Source: Chrysogorgia sp. JL179-B06
Taxonomy: Eukaryota; Cnidaria; Anthozoa; Scleralcyonacea; Chrysogorgiidae
Direction: 5' to 3'
DNA: 64,000 nucleotides
Assembly: GCA_035772405.1 (NCBI GenBank)
Contig: JAYKKM010000350.1
Location: forward strand, 1,736,001-1,800,000
Numbering within the stretch: position 1 is the stretch's first letter; every line of letters starts with the position of its first letter. Position numbers and translations under genes: made by a program. Of the stretch, positions 42,835 through 54,228 are shown piece after piece. The notes below the pieces were generated by a model. That model was not told the DNA's origin. It worked only from the letters and a program-made list of their open reading frames with translations, and searched no databases.

Positions 42835-45800
42835 ATGGCCGCTGTCAAGAGAAACAGAGGGAAAGTATGGAGCAACGAAGCAACAAAAACCCTGCTTAAT
42901 CTGTGGTGCGATGAAACGATTCAGGTAGCATTTGATCAGTCTAAGGGATCTAAAGAAACTAGTAAAGTTTATCAGAGGTTACTGGTAAGTTATTCCGCAT
43001 ATTTTTGAATATTTTAACATTTTAGGTGGCACTGCAATTTTAGCCACATGGCATACGATAGGGCATGCAACAAGAACTGAAGAGCACAATTTTTAATAGA
43101 CCACACTGAGGAAGATGGCTAGTTCTGGTAGTGTCTAATAGCATAATACATATATTATGGAAATTTTAAACAATATATATATATTTACGTCATTTACAAA
43201 ATAATACAACTAAGTTACTGTACGTTTAATCAAATAGAATGTTACTTTGCATTTGAATGTTACTCAATATATTTTGTAGGATCATTTGCGAGCGAAAGGT
43301 TATTCTGACTTCACATTAAAGGAAGTTGTGAATAAAATGAAAAAACTAAGACAAAAATATAAATCGGGGAATGGTAGAAGCAATAAATGGCTATTTTTTG
43401 AGCAGATGGACAGGTTCCTTTCTCAAAGACATAATGTCACTCCTGTTGCCCTTGTTGACACAATGGCAGAATCTGAGAAAATGGATCACCATAGCGACGA
43501 TTCTTTAGATGATGATCAGAGTTTAGGTATGCAGCAAGTTTGTTAAGATTCAAGTCAAACCAATTTTTTTCTATCTAATTTAAAACACATATATATATAT
43601 ATATATATATTAAACCTGGGCAATTAAACCAGTTTCAGCAAGCCTCCTAATATTAGGAGGTACTTCGTGCCCCTAAAATAAACAAACCTATAAGCAGAAT
43701 ACAGTAGGAGTGTAGGACTAATGAAAGAGGTACAAACTAGAGAGACCCCAAATTTAAAAAATGTATTACGCTTGGTGCCAAACATGCATCTCCCCCCTCC
43801 CGTTCAGTTTATCAAGCTTCCTACACCCCTGAACCAGTCATTATTGAAATGTTGGATGAGAGTTATTAAATATCAGCAAAATAAAATATTATGGCTAAAG
43901 CCTCTTTTCCCTTTTTTCTAAAATTCTATGTCATTTGCATGGATCTTAATTTGACATTGTTATTTAGTACCATCTTTTGTAAAGTAATCTGAATACTTAA
44001 TTATTTAATTTTACTTCATATTGATCGTAATGACATGTTGAATTTTTTGCTAGTTGACAATCTAATGGATAAGTACGGGGAAGGTTCAACACAGATTCAC
44101 AAATGTCAGACATGTGAGTATGAAAAAAAGATTTACTCAGGAGGCACACACATTACTGAAGGTGATTCCCTGATGGTGTATGCTGAAGAGGATGAATTTG
44201 TCTGCCCAAATTGTGGCCCAAGTACTGCTGATGGAAATGACAATGCTGCTGGTAAGAGAGTAAATGTTGTTCTTTCAGTTTCTAATAATCTCATAGCTAG
44301 GCAAAGCCATGGATTTTATAATATTACTCAATATTTGATATTCCATATACATTCAAGATTTAATTGTAGATGAGATATGCCTGAAATGGACTTAATATTT
44401 CAAACATTTTCTGGGGGACCATGCCCTGACCATCTATCTACAATCTTGGACATAACTGGTTGAGACTACCTTTCATTCTATACAAAATTCGCATACCCCT
44501 TATGATAAATTCCATGTTGAATCATATTGCAATTCTTGAGCCCCCTCGTTGAGCTTGTTTTGGGGTTGTCTACAACATTGAACTGGGGGGAGGGGGGGGC
44601 GACAAAGTTTGTTTTGTCTATGTGCATTATCTTTGCAATATTGGCTAGAATTATTGTCCAAGATTGTAGTCGTGGAAAATTTTGCACCCAAATTTTCTCA
44701 CTATCCCCCCGGCCTAAAAAAACATGCATTCTGCTCTGGGCAAAGCAAAAATACTTTATAAATGTGTACATGTTGTGTTTTTGTGAAACATTAATGTACA
44801 CTATCGAGGCCGGTAGGGGGGAGATACCCAGGGCCTGGAAGTCTCCAAGGGGGGCCAGCAGAAAAGTGTCATTGTGTAATCGCCAGAGCGCACATGTGTG
44901 TGTGTGTGTGTGGGGGGCAATGGTCACAAATCTGCCCTGGGGCCCTATGATGGGTCTCGCCAGCCTTGTACACTACAATTTTTGACTAAATATCATTAGA
45001 AGTGCCTGAGGTGAATGACCCAAAATTAGAAAACAAAGAAGAGAAAGACATAAAAGAAAAAAGTACAACTGATAAAAAGATTGGAGCAAGGAAGAGAGAG
45101 TACAGTTGAGAAAAGCATGGAAGTCGCTTTTAACCAGTTCAAAGAGACTGCTAAAGATGATTTCGAAAGGTACGTGATTAATTACACATAACAGGATGGT
45201 TCTGAAATAGATATGGAAGGAGTAAAATCAAACAGGATGAAGGTTGTTTGACTCTATAAGAGTAGACATGGCTTATTTGTGATATTCCAACAAAATGTCG
45301 TTTAGGAATTATTTCAAACCTGCATTCAGACATGCGTAATTTTTTAAAATTTAAAATCAGCAAACTGTTATTTCATTTTGAAGTTAAATGTCAATTTTTT
45401 AACTTTATATCTTTCAATAATTTTCATAAAGTTGTGGTACCATTGCATGCCTTATTTGTTTCTAATTGCCTGTACAGTATGGCCCTCTACTATGAATAAG
45501 TTCCAACTTTAAAAACAGGTTGTCCACAAGCAGATAACTCCAGGATTAATTGTTGGCCAAACAATATATTGTGAACATTTCTTAAACAATATTCCTGTCA
45601 ATTTAACTATGGCTTTTAAACAGACCAATTGTATTCCCCTAATTAATATCTTCTAGATATAAGAAACTTGAAGAGAGACAATTGGATAAAGAGCACCAAT
45701 TCTATATGGAACAAGCAAGACTGGAGAATGAAAGAAGAAAAGAGGAAAGGGAACACGAGTTAAAGATTTTTGGTATGATTGGCAACATAAACCAGTCAGG

Positions 45801-45951
45801 TCAAAATTTAAGCAGCCCGGCATCCACTTTTGGTTCCCAACCATTTGCCAATGTTCAGCAACAAACCAATATAGGAAACCGCTACAGATGTGATGATCAA
45901 GGTGTTACTCGCTACAATTTGGACGGAGACAAAACCTATGTTGATTTATAG
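42835..45951 (+). CDS. Harbinger Myb/SANT-like DNA-binding protein (five exons)
   Basis: Exons inferred from splice sites with matching phases: 42835-42984, 43280-43526, 44054-44251, 45000-45169, 45657-45951. Exons 1-2 form a Myb/SANT-like domain (VWSNEATKTLLNLWCDETIQ to NKWLFFEQMDRFL). Exon 3 has a CQTC...CPNC cysteine pair. Exon 5 is a charged coiled-coil-like helix (KKLEERQLDKEHQFYMEQAR) followed by a polar tail. Exon 4 needs a single-base correction near 45080-45110 to keep the downstream phase, so this copy carries one frameshift; otherwise about 352 aa. In Harbinger elements this protein helps the transposase bind its ends and enter the nucleus. Confidence 0.82.
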
Positions 45952-45989
45952 ATGTACAACATTTGTACAGTGCTAAAATTAAGGATTAA

Positions 45990-46515
45990 AGGAAATGGCA
46001 ATAAAAAATTTTTTTGTCTCATTTGAAAGAACATTAAAAATTATATATGAAGACCTTTTACAGATTTTCCATATCGTTGTTGGTTCTGTAAATATTTCAC
46101 TTCTTTTTAACAAAGAACATTGAACATTCCGCCATCTTGGATATGCATAACCATCCTTGGATATGCGTGACGTCACAACCAGGGTAGAAATGTTTTTTAT
46201 ATCAGCGATTATCGAGTCATTATAGATGCTAAATCGTAGTTGTTTTGGGTGTTGTATACATTTAAGTGAACTAGCAATCCATTTGAACGCATTCCACTGG
46301 TATTTGGGCAATTATTTACAACTTTTAGAATGTTTACCCAGGTTTTGACGTCACTTAATTAGATCTAATTATAAAACAAGATGGCGGATTGCAGATATTT
46401 TTGTTCACACATTTCAAAAATTAAGGAAGTTACGGGGAAATTTTAAAAGGTCTTCATATATTATTTTAAATGTTCTTTCAAATGAGACAAAACAAATTTT
46501 TATTGCCATTTCCCT
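45990..46515. mobile_element. TTAA-flanked MITE, 526 bp
   Basis: The left end AGGAAATGGCAATAAAAA and right end TTTTTATTGCCATTTCCCT form TIRs of about 75 bp (AAATGAGACAAAAC and GAAGACCTTTT recur in inverse). Both ends abut TTAA (45986-45989 and 46516-46519). It encodes nothing. The terminal motif resembles that of the 4.9-kb element at 25232-30099 (AGGACATTGGCAATA), so it is probably a Kolobok-like MITE. It sits between the two Harbinger genes, just 3' of the Myb gene stop. Confidence 0.85.
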
Positions 46516-46854
46516 TTAAGTAACGTGTTCATATTTGCTGTTCTTTACCCGTTCTGGGTTACGTAATTTTAGTGCGTTGTGTTATACTGTATTATGCAAC
46601 TGTCGGAATAAAGATGCACACAAAAGAACGTTCCATGTACAACACCTTGTTTTGGATTACATTTTGGAGACAATTAGCAATATACTGTATGCTAGGTTAA
46701 CAAACTATAATTTGTTCTTTAAAGGATTTTTCCTTGTAAAAAGTTTATTTTGCGAACAGTTTAAATTTAAAGTGTTAATGTTAGTGTTAATATATTATAT
46801 TTATATCAATTATCATTGTATGAATTATTGTTCTCAGCTGGACGTCAGTTCTTC

Positions 46855-47931
46855 CTAGCTAAAGTGATCTGCTAATGCTTCACGAATGTCGTGTGCATCA
46901 GCTTCTACAATGTCAATGTTATCAATCCCCACAACTGCCTCTTTGGCTCTTTCTGGTTCTTCCCACTGCGGCAAAAAATCGTTGTTTTGAATCTCGCAAA
47001 TGTTATGCAGAATACAAGAGGCTAAAACAACATTGACCAGTGCAGGTACCTCCATATCAACACATTTCCTAAATCTAATAAAACGTCCTTTCCACCTACC
47101 AAAAGTGTTTTCTACAGTCATCCTGGCGTTAAACACTCGTCGTTTCTCTGAAAACCTTTCAAAACCCATGGCAAGAGGGGATCAGCAGGATCCGCTACTA
47201 TAAACGGTGACATTTCTACTCCTTGTAATTCCGCAGTGAGATCATCTGGAAATAGATGAATTTGAAAATACCTGTGCGTCGTGAACGCTTCCAGGCCAAC
47301 CGATGACCACATCTCTCTATACAGGTATTTGCAATCCACTACAGCTTGCATGATTATGCTGTGATAGCCTTTCCTGTTTACATATGCTGCGTGACATTCG
47401 GACGGTGCAACAATAGAAATGTGTGTCCCGTCAATTGCTCCAGCACACATTGGAAAACCCCATCGTTGTTCATAATCATTGATAATTTGCACCAATTCGT
47501 CTCCATGCGGAAAACTCACGACATGCGACAACTTGCTTGTTATTGCTTTGCAGACATCTCTAACGTATAAACACACAAACGATCTTGAAACACCAAATAA
47601 ATTGGCTATAGTTCTATATTCAGCAGTGGATGCCAAGAACTATAATGTAATGGCCAGCCGTCGCTACGCCGAAATTGCAGAACGCATGACTATCTTTGCA
47701 GCGTATATATTCCATGACTTTATCTAAAAGAAATTCGAATGTTCCCCTTGTAACTCGAAAGTTTGAATACCAAAGTTCGTCGTCATACTCTCGATCTACC
47801 ATCTCGAACCAGGTAAGTGATCGTGGATACATCCACAGTGCTCTATAACGTGGACGGTTAACACAAACTAAAATTGCTTTCAAAAATGTAATTCGGAGTT
47901 TATTCGTTGAACAAGCATATGATCTCAGCAA
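46855..47931 (-). pseudogene. PIF/Harbinger DDE transposase (frameshifted)
   Basis: Three overlapping minus-strand frames. 47931-47620 holds the N-terminus (WFEMVDREYDDELWYSNFRV). 47636-47118 holds the HTH (STAEYRTIANLFGVSRSFVC), the first Asp (PMCAGAIDGTHISIVAPSE) and the second (FIVADPADPLLPW). 47169-46855 holds the Glu (ARMTVENTFGRWKGRF) and the C-terminus (VLASCILHNICE). One frameshift near 47660 with two stops (47650-47630), and another near 47150, break it. All three catalytic acids survive. It was the nuclease of the 42604-48239 element. Confidence 0.9.
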
Positions 47932-48465
47932 GGTTTTTTCTTTAATATTTTATTAGCTCTTTTTTCTCCTACGAAGGAACCAAAGTAGCAGTAATTTGAG
48001 TTTGTGTACTTGGTTGAAAGCCACCATATTTAAATTTTCCCGCGGAAATATTAACCGCTGAAAAATGTACTTAGGGCTCTATTTTTACGAGTGTCGTGCC
48101 AAATTATTGGAGTGCCCGTCGATTTTTTTTTGGCCCGGTAATTTGGCAAACTTTTGTCGTTTACACCGAAAATTAAGCGTGCCGTACCAAAAACGTTTGT
48201 CGTGTAAACGGGCGTGTAAACGGGCGTGTAAACGGGCCTTCAAGCGAAATCCAACATTGCAGATGCTTGGAAACAGTTTTGGAATTTCTGCATCTCCCTG
48301 TAGCAGAATAGTTACAAGCTGGGTATTATTTTTGGCAAAGGAATCACAATTTCTTTTACGTCAAACTACACTTTCTGAAATGAAGGTTTACATAGACCAG
48401 ATCTCAGGGTCATGATAGATTGTACTGAATTTTTCATTGAGAAACCTACGGTGGCCCAGAAGGGA

Positions 48466-48718
48466 CAACACTGCAAACAAAATAAACAATGCAAACAAAA
48501 TATCACCGCACTGCAAACAATATAAAACACTGCAAACAAAATATCACCGCACTGCAAACAAAATATCAGTGCACTGCAAACAAATAATATACACACTGCA
48601 AACAAAATATCACAGCACTGCAAACAAAATATGAACACACTGCAAACAAAATATCACAGCACTGCAAACAAAATATCAGCGCACTGCAAACAAAATATCA
48701 TCGCACTGCAAACAAAAC
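48466..48718 (+). repeat. Left terminal array of about 22-bp ACTGCAAACAAAATATC units
   Basis: About a dozen units, each starting ACTGCAAACAAAATA(T) and varying in a short 3' linker (CACCGC, CAGTGC, CACAGC, GAACAC). Some units are shortened. The inverse array is at 52905-53180 and has matching unit order near the terminus. Likely transposase-binding sites and part of the long TIR. Confidence 0.92.
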
Positions 48719-48795
48719 TGTAGAAACCATGCGTGCGCATGTTCCAACAGAGCAATCTGCAAAAACCTATATTTTAAGATCAGTGGCAAAAACGA

Positions 48796-51253
48796 ACATG
48801 GCTGTGAAGCGTGTCAAAATGGCGTCGTCATTGAAAGAAGCAATTCGTTCCGCTGTGAAAGAAACTTTGAAAGAAGAGTTCTCTGTCGCTTTCAATGTTC
48901 ACAAAACAATTCAGAAGGCGAGAGCAGTGATTGCAGTGCGAAGCAAGCCAGGAAAACACTCTCCTTTGAAGAATTTTATAAGCAGCGAGAAAGCGACCGT
49001 CAAAAAGGATTCCAGCATACGGCTACGAAAAAGAAGAAGAAAGAACCCTCATCATCTTCCACATCGACGTCGAAAACATCTAAGAAGGTTCAAGATGTTG
49101 AAGTAAAGGTTGGTCTTGCTGCTTGGACTGATGGTGTTTTGAAATCGCGTCGTGGAAAGACTCACATGGTTAAAGTAAAATCAAACGCTACAAGAGAAGA
49201 AATAATCGCAGAGGCAGTAAAGAAGCACGCCAGTTTTGACCAGAGCTTTGATGATTTTCCTCCTTACGTTCTGCTTTACCCAGATTTCAGAGAGGTTTTC
49301 TTTATTCCTGCAACATTAGATGATTTTACATTATCAGTCTACAAGGAAGCCATCGGTAAGGAGTACAAACGCTTGACATTCTTTCTTGTTCAACAAGACG
49401 AGTTTAATAGGAAGTTGGATGAGTCGTCTGATCCAGAGTCAGAGAGCAATGATCTCCCTGATGGGCAAATGCGTGTGCATGCCTTGGATTCACAGAGTAG
49501 CACAGGAACTGATTTGGAGAAAGGAGGTACATATCAAATTATATTTGTACTTGTATTATTTTAATTATTTAATTAATATTTGTACTTTGTATTATGTTTG
49601 CCTACGGAAAATCCAACGTTCACACCGGAAGTGATTGATCATATTTAGTTCCTGGAAAACGAGAGCTATTCTGAGTAACTAGGTAAGTGATCATCAGTTT
49701 TCCAATTAATTGGCCGATGGCAGGTAACTTTAGGCTCTTGAATAATCAGTATCAGCAAACTGATTTTTTTAACATCGGCTCGCCTCTACTCTTGATGATT
49801 TGGATAGTCACGGATACCTGGAGCTCACCAAACATACATCGCCATTTTCACCATCATTGGCTTGAGCATGCAATGCATGACCCTGAGACTCACTATTTAA
49901 AAATTCCTATTAGTGTTTTAATACTAATGAATACCACTGTTATTTCATGTCACTAGCAGTTCTACTGTACAATGTAAATGTCCAGTTTTCATCAAAAAAT
50001 ATTTTTCTTATAACTTTATAGATTTCCAAGAATCTTTGATGTACCATGGAACCCACAAGATATATGTGAAATGGAAATTGTGGACGAAGAGCAAAAAGAG
50101 CAAATAATTTTGGATCCGAAGACCCTGGAAGAGGCATTTACAGCTACCTTAATCATATCCTGCTAAACAGTTCACCACAATTGAAGTTACTAGAAAAAAT
50201 ATTGTGGAAAAGACATTTCAGTGTCTTGAAGATGAGTGTGTTGAAGCAAGGATTGTAGTTAAATTTATTGGAGAGGATGCTGTAGATACAGGGGGAGTAA
50301 TGAGAGAGTTTTTTTCAGAGTTTTTTCGAGGTTTTCTACTGTGTGCCAATATAGTTCGTGGCATATATCCAAACATCACTTTTCGGCATAACTTAGATGG
50401 GCTACGAAAGGGTATTTATGAATTGTTTGGAAAGCTTGTTGCTGTTGCATTAGTCAATGGTTGCCCAGGGCCTCACTTTTTTTGCCCACTTCTAGCAAGT
50501 TACATGCTTGATGTTCAACAAAACCCATCACTAGATGAAGTACCCGCAGATTGTGAGTTTCTTGCTCAAATTAAGAAAATTTCTGAGTCTTCTGATGAAG
50601 AATCATTTTCTAATGCAGTTGGTGATTTTTCAGAGCGCTTTGACATGGGTTATACAAAAGCAGTTTTAAAATTGCAAGACAAAAAGGAGCTTGTTAATAC
50701 ATGCATTAAACATATTATTAGTAGTAGCGTTGCAGAAGAGATATACAGTTTTAAGAAAGGGCTGTCTCAATTTGGAGTTTTGGAAAATTTCCAGAAATTT
50801 CCAGAAGTCGGAATTTCTTCATTGATGCATTGTGAAGTCTCAGTTGAGGATGTAAAGTGTTGCTTTAAACCGGTTTATTCTCCATTAGGCTCAGAAAACC
50901 ATTCCAAAGAAACAGAGATTACATTTAAATGGCATCAGTTTTTAAAGAGGGTGAACAGGGGGAAAATGCAATGTAATGTTTATCCGTTTCCTAACGAGGA
51001 CGCATTAAACAGTCGGGCGTCTTGTGTAAAGTGTGAAGTGAAAGTCCTCAGTTTAAGTGATGTTCTGCAATTTGGGAGTGGGTCCAGATATCCAAACTTT
51101 TGTGGGCAGTTAAAGTTTGATCATGATGTTGAGAGTGTTGGAGTTGGGAAAAGAGTTGTAGGTAACACATGTTTTTGTACAGTCACAACATCAGTGTTTG
51201 GCCATAATCTAATGGCCGACATGTTTGAAAACTGTGGTTTTGGACTGCCATGA
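48796..51253 (+). CDS. Transposon-borne HECT E3 ubiquitin-ligase-like protein
   Basis: N-terminal text runs from ATG 48796 (MAVKRVKMASSLKEAIRSAV) with a shift near 48940, then continues as LSFEEFYKQRESDRQKGF and a Lys/Ser-rich linker to 49526. A conserved block reads FDDFPPYVLLYPDFREVFF. Splice-like sites suggest exons ending 49526, then 49649-49682 (with one TGA), then from 50022; the phases agree. The last exon, after a frameshift near 50150-50200, is a HECT domain from 50204: DTGGVMREFFSEFF, YELFGKLVAVALVNGCPGPH, and the likely catalytic Cys in NTCFCTV near the C-terminus. HECT ligases pass ubiquitin via that Cys. This copy has a few lesions, but the HECT core of 349 codons is open. Confidence 0.78.
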
Positions 51254-51499
51254 TTGCTACCAGTTATGTAACTACCTAGTTACAGTAAGTACTTATAACT
51301 ATTTGAACTCGTGTTTCTGTTATTTTGTTAAATAATATTTACTGAGAGACGTTGTTGAGTTCTTTTAACATTAACACTTAAAATATCAATAAAGTTCTTT
51401 ATCATCTTGACTTGTTACATTTTGTGTGTACTGTAGTTTTACTAAAAGTGTACAGTTTGATAAGAGCTAGACTAATTTATTGTGATTTATAGAAAAGTT

Positions 51500-52750
51500 T
51501 CAGAGCACGGAATGATATCCTTTTGTCCAGGCTACATTGCCTTTTGCAAATTGAACAAGTCTTCGAAAAAGAACACCAGCCTCATGGATAGATGATGGAT
51601 ATGCCAAACCATTTTCTGTCATAACATATTGAAAATAGTCAGACCATATTGTTTCTGCATCTTCATCGTCTGTCTCCAATCTGTTTTCCAGTTCACTAAC
51701 TTTTTGTGGAGAAACGCTCTTCAAACAGTCGACTTTTCCAAATTCTTCTGGAAGAAAGTACATAATATCGGGTACACCCGCCACGACAGCATGCTTTGAC
51801 TTTCTGATGTAATGGGAGTTGTGATAATCGTTTACTTTTTCGAGATCACATTGTAGGACACCAGCAAAGCTAAACCAAATAGCTTCTCTTTCTACCTCAC
51901 AGGTAAGGTCAAGCAGATATGATTCATGCAGATCTTTCAAAAAATCAATCCACCAGCCAGATCATTGTTTTCTGAACGATGACCAAAAACATTCTATCCT
52001 TTGGTTACGAGTGCTTGTCACATACCTGTGTGCTTTTGAGGCAGCGTATTCGTCATCTGCATCTGAGCGTAAATAACATTGCATTCCGGCAACAATGCCG
52101 TTTTCAGTTCCCATATCTGTGTCGGCACGAGCTGGACATCCTCGAGCTGCTTTGACAGCTTCAACAAAGTATCTCGCTATTGTTCTTGGATTTTTATTTG
52201 ATCTCTGAACCTTAAGCCAGATAATTTTGCGACTGAAGCCATCTATACATCCGTGTATACAGAATCCGTATGGCTTCAATTTGTCGTACCCGTCTAAATG
52301 CCATGCGAAATTCGGACCATGGGACAGGTATGTACGATGCTGAAAACAACGGCGTTTTCTATCTCCAACGGGATCAATTTCTTTCAAAACAGACGCCACA
52401 AAACTCCTCGGTACGTGAATATGATGTCGCAATCGAAGAATGTGCCACATGGTACAGTAGCCATCAAGCTGATCTGGACCAAGTCGAAGTTCTCTTAACA
52501 TAATTTCTTTGGCATGATCAAGAAGTTCGTTGTCAATACCTTGCAGCCTTCTAAGACCAAAGCTGTGTAAACGGCGCTTCAGGGTTCGATCATGCATTGT
52601 AATCTCATGGTGCTTCCGCAACATCAACACAATTTGTTTGTTAGTCAAGCCTCTATGGAAGTAATGTTCGATAATACTTCTTTCATTTCCGTGTGGTAAT
52701 TCATATTGCAATCCACTGAGCTCATTTGCGTTCTCTGCTTCGGAAGACAT
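51500..52750 (-). pseudogene. IS3EU-like DDE integrase-type transposase with one in-frame stop
   Basis: Starts at ATG 52750 (MSSEAENANELSGLQYELP). A helix-turn-helix region follows (LTNKQIVLMLRKHHEITMHD), then the integrase core: WHLDGYDKLKPYGFCIHGCI with the first Asp, ADTDMGTENGIVAG with the second, and NQRIECFWSSFRKQ with the Glu. Immediately after FRKQ a single TGA (51962-51964) interrupts. The same frame continues with SGWWIDFLKDLHESYLLDL to a stop at 51500, as the family normally does. So the gene is one point mutation away from an open frame of about 416 codons. It lies opposite the HECT gene inside the same inverted ends. Confidence 0.9.
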
Positions 52751-52904
52751 TTCAATTATGAATCAGCTCAACTATAGGTCTATATTTCCATCCCAATTAA
52801 GGCCACTCTTTTCACTTCCTCGGTTCTCCAATAGTTATTACGTTTGCATTGTGTCGATATTTTATTTACAGTGTGTTCATATCGTTTTATTTGCCTTAGT
52901 GATA

Positions 52905-53180
52905 ATTTGTTTGCAGTGCGCTTTTTTTCTGTTTGCAGTGTGTTCATATTTTGTTTGCAGTGTGTTCATATTTTGTTTGCAGTGCTGTGATATTTTGTTT
53001 GCAGTGTGTATATTATTTGTTTGCAGTGCACTGATATTTTGTTTGCAGTGCGCTGATATTTTGTTTGCAGTATGTATATATTTTTGTTTGTGGTGTGTTG
53101 ATATTTTGTTTGCAGTGTTTTATATTGTTTGCAGTGCGGTGATATTTTGTTTGCATTGTTTATTTTGTTTGCAGTGTTGT
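52905..53180 (-). repeat. Right terminal array of ACTGCAAACAAAATATC units
   Basis: Inverse counterpart of the left array (read on the minus strand), with the same units and the same outermost order: ACTGCAAACAAAATAAACAA, then CACCGC-linked units. It is slightly longer and more diverged on its inner side. Confidence 0.92.
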
Positions 53181-53309
53181 CCCTTCTGGGCCACCGTAGA
53201 AACCAAGCCAACGCCAAACACATAGCCAGTACAAGTCTGCAAATACGTTTAAGCTTTTAGTCTTACTCTCTCCAATTTGTCATTTTAATTTTGTCTCAAA
53301 TTTATTTAC

Positions 53310-53590
53310 TGGGTCAGTAAGTGATAAATCCATTGTTAAAAAAAGTGGATTTGTTAGCTTATTGGAAGCAGGCGATGTAGTTATGGCAGACAAGGCTTTC
53401 AACATACAGGATATACTTGCTCTTCACAATGTTTATTTATTGGCTCCTCCAATTATGAAAAATAACAAGATTTCTGAACGTGCCTCAACATTAACTCAAA
53501 TAATAGCTGCAACCAGAGAGTACATGTGGAGAGGGTGATCAGGAAACTCAAACTGTTTAGACTTTTAAGAACCGGGCAGGTTTCTAGGTG
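53310..53590 (+). pseudogene. ISL2EU/Harbinger-type DDE_Tnp_4 transposase fragment
   Basis: The plus-strand frame reads SVSDKSIVKKSGFVSLLEAG, then DVVMADKAFNIQDILA with a catalytic Asp. After a frameshift it gives HVERVIRKLKLFR with the catalytic Glu. This is the C-terminal half of the DDE superfamily endonuclease used by ISL2EU-like elements. Only this segment remains, immediately outside the right end of the IS3EU-like element. Confidence 0.65.
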
Positions 53591-54228
53591 TCAACTTAAC
53601 GAATGAAATCATCTGTCATTTATAGACAGAGTAAAATTAATAAGTTGCCAAATTTCAACACTGCCAGGTAAAGGGTTAATTATATTAATTTAATACAGAT
53701 ATTAACATATCTATTGAAGTAGAGAAAACTGAGCAACACGTTATGAAAACTGAGCAACACATCATTATACTCCCAAGTTCAGCTTAAAGTATGTAAGTTA
53801 ATTATCATATTACTATTTTTCAGATTTATTTCATAAAACTAATTAATGTGCAAAATTTGTGTGCAAATAGCGTTGCATATCCCATAGCCTTTTGAAAAGC
53901 TTTCTGTATTCCTCAGTGAACCACTGATGGTGTTTCTTTATGTACTGCTCTGGGTTTCATCTAAGTCCTGTTTTTAAAAGTAGTAGATACACATTGCAAC
54001 GGACAATTTGCATGATGACGTATTTTCACTTATTTAACTACAACTATCGGAATGCTTTGCAGGTATTCGCTATCTAATTTACCCAGAATGCTGGCAAAGC
54101 ATTGTAGTACATGCAGTTGGAGAAGCAAGTGGTCGGTATTATAATTTATATAGGCAAAGTTGGTTAAATTCCACCTACAGTTAGTTTAAAAATATTAAAT
54201 TGCACAGTATAAAAGTAACAAATGTCTT
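53591..54228. other. Spacer with no recognised gene
   Basis: AT-rich, with no frame showing a family motif. Confidence 0.4.

Larger units (their letters stand above)
42604..48239. mobile_element. Complete PIF/Harbinger transposon, 5.6 kb
   Basis: The ends are inverted copies of AGGCCCRTTTACACGACAAA (about 60 bp in all, including GGCACGGCACGCTTAA). They are flanked by the 3-bp duplication TCA (42601-42603 and 48240-48242), the size typical of Harbinger. The right TIR has a 12-bp unit GTGTAAACGGGC in three tandem copies. The two genes are convergent: a Myb/SANT gene on the plus strand and the DDE transposase on the minus strand, the standard two-gene layout. A 526-bp TTAA element lies between them. 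Confidence 0.92.
48447..53198. mobile_element. Complete IS3EU-like transposon carrying a HECT gene, 4.75 kb
   Basis: The ends are inverted copies of TACGGTGGCCCAGAAGGGAC followed by arrays of ACTGCAAACAAAATATC units, so each inverted end is about 270 bp. A perfect 6-bp duplication GAAACC flanks the element (48441-48446 and 53199-53204). Inside, a HECT-domain gene runs on the plus strand and an integrase-type DDE transposase on the minus strand, converging near 51.4 kb. The 6-bp duplication and transposase type suggest the IS3EU superfamily (from memory, to be checked). Confidence 0.88.

Noticed and set aside
44527..44985. 152-codon plus-strand ORF within the Harbinger element
   Set aside because: It lies in an intron of the Myb gene, includes G-runs and a (TG)n tract, and has no family features.
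48466..48718. CRISPR-like array of 22-bp units with short variable linkers
   Set aside because: The linkers are short and recurrent, an inverse array lies at the other end of the same transposon, and the context is eukaryotic.
52758..53225. 155-codon plus-strand ORF with repeated FCLQC text
   Set aside because: It is the translation of the terminal repeat array of the IS3EU-like element, not a protein.
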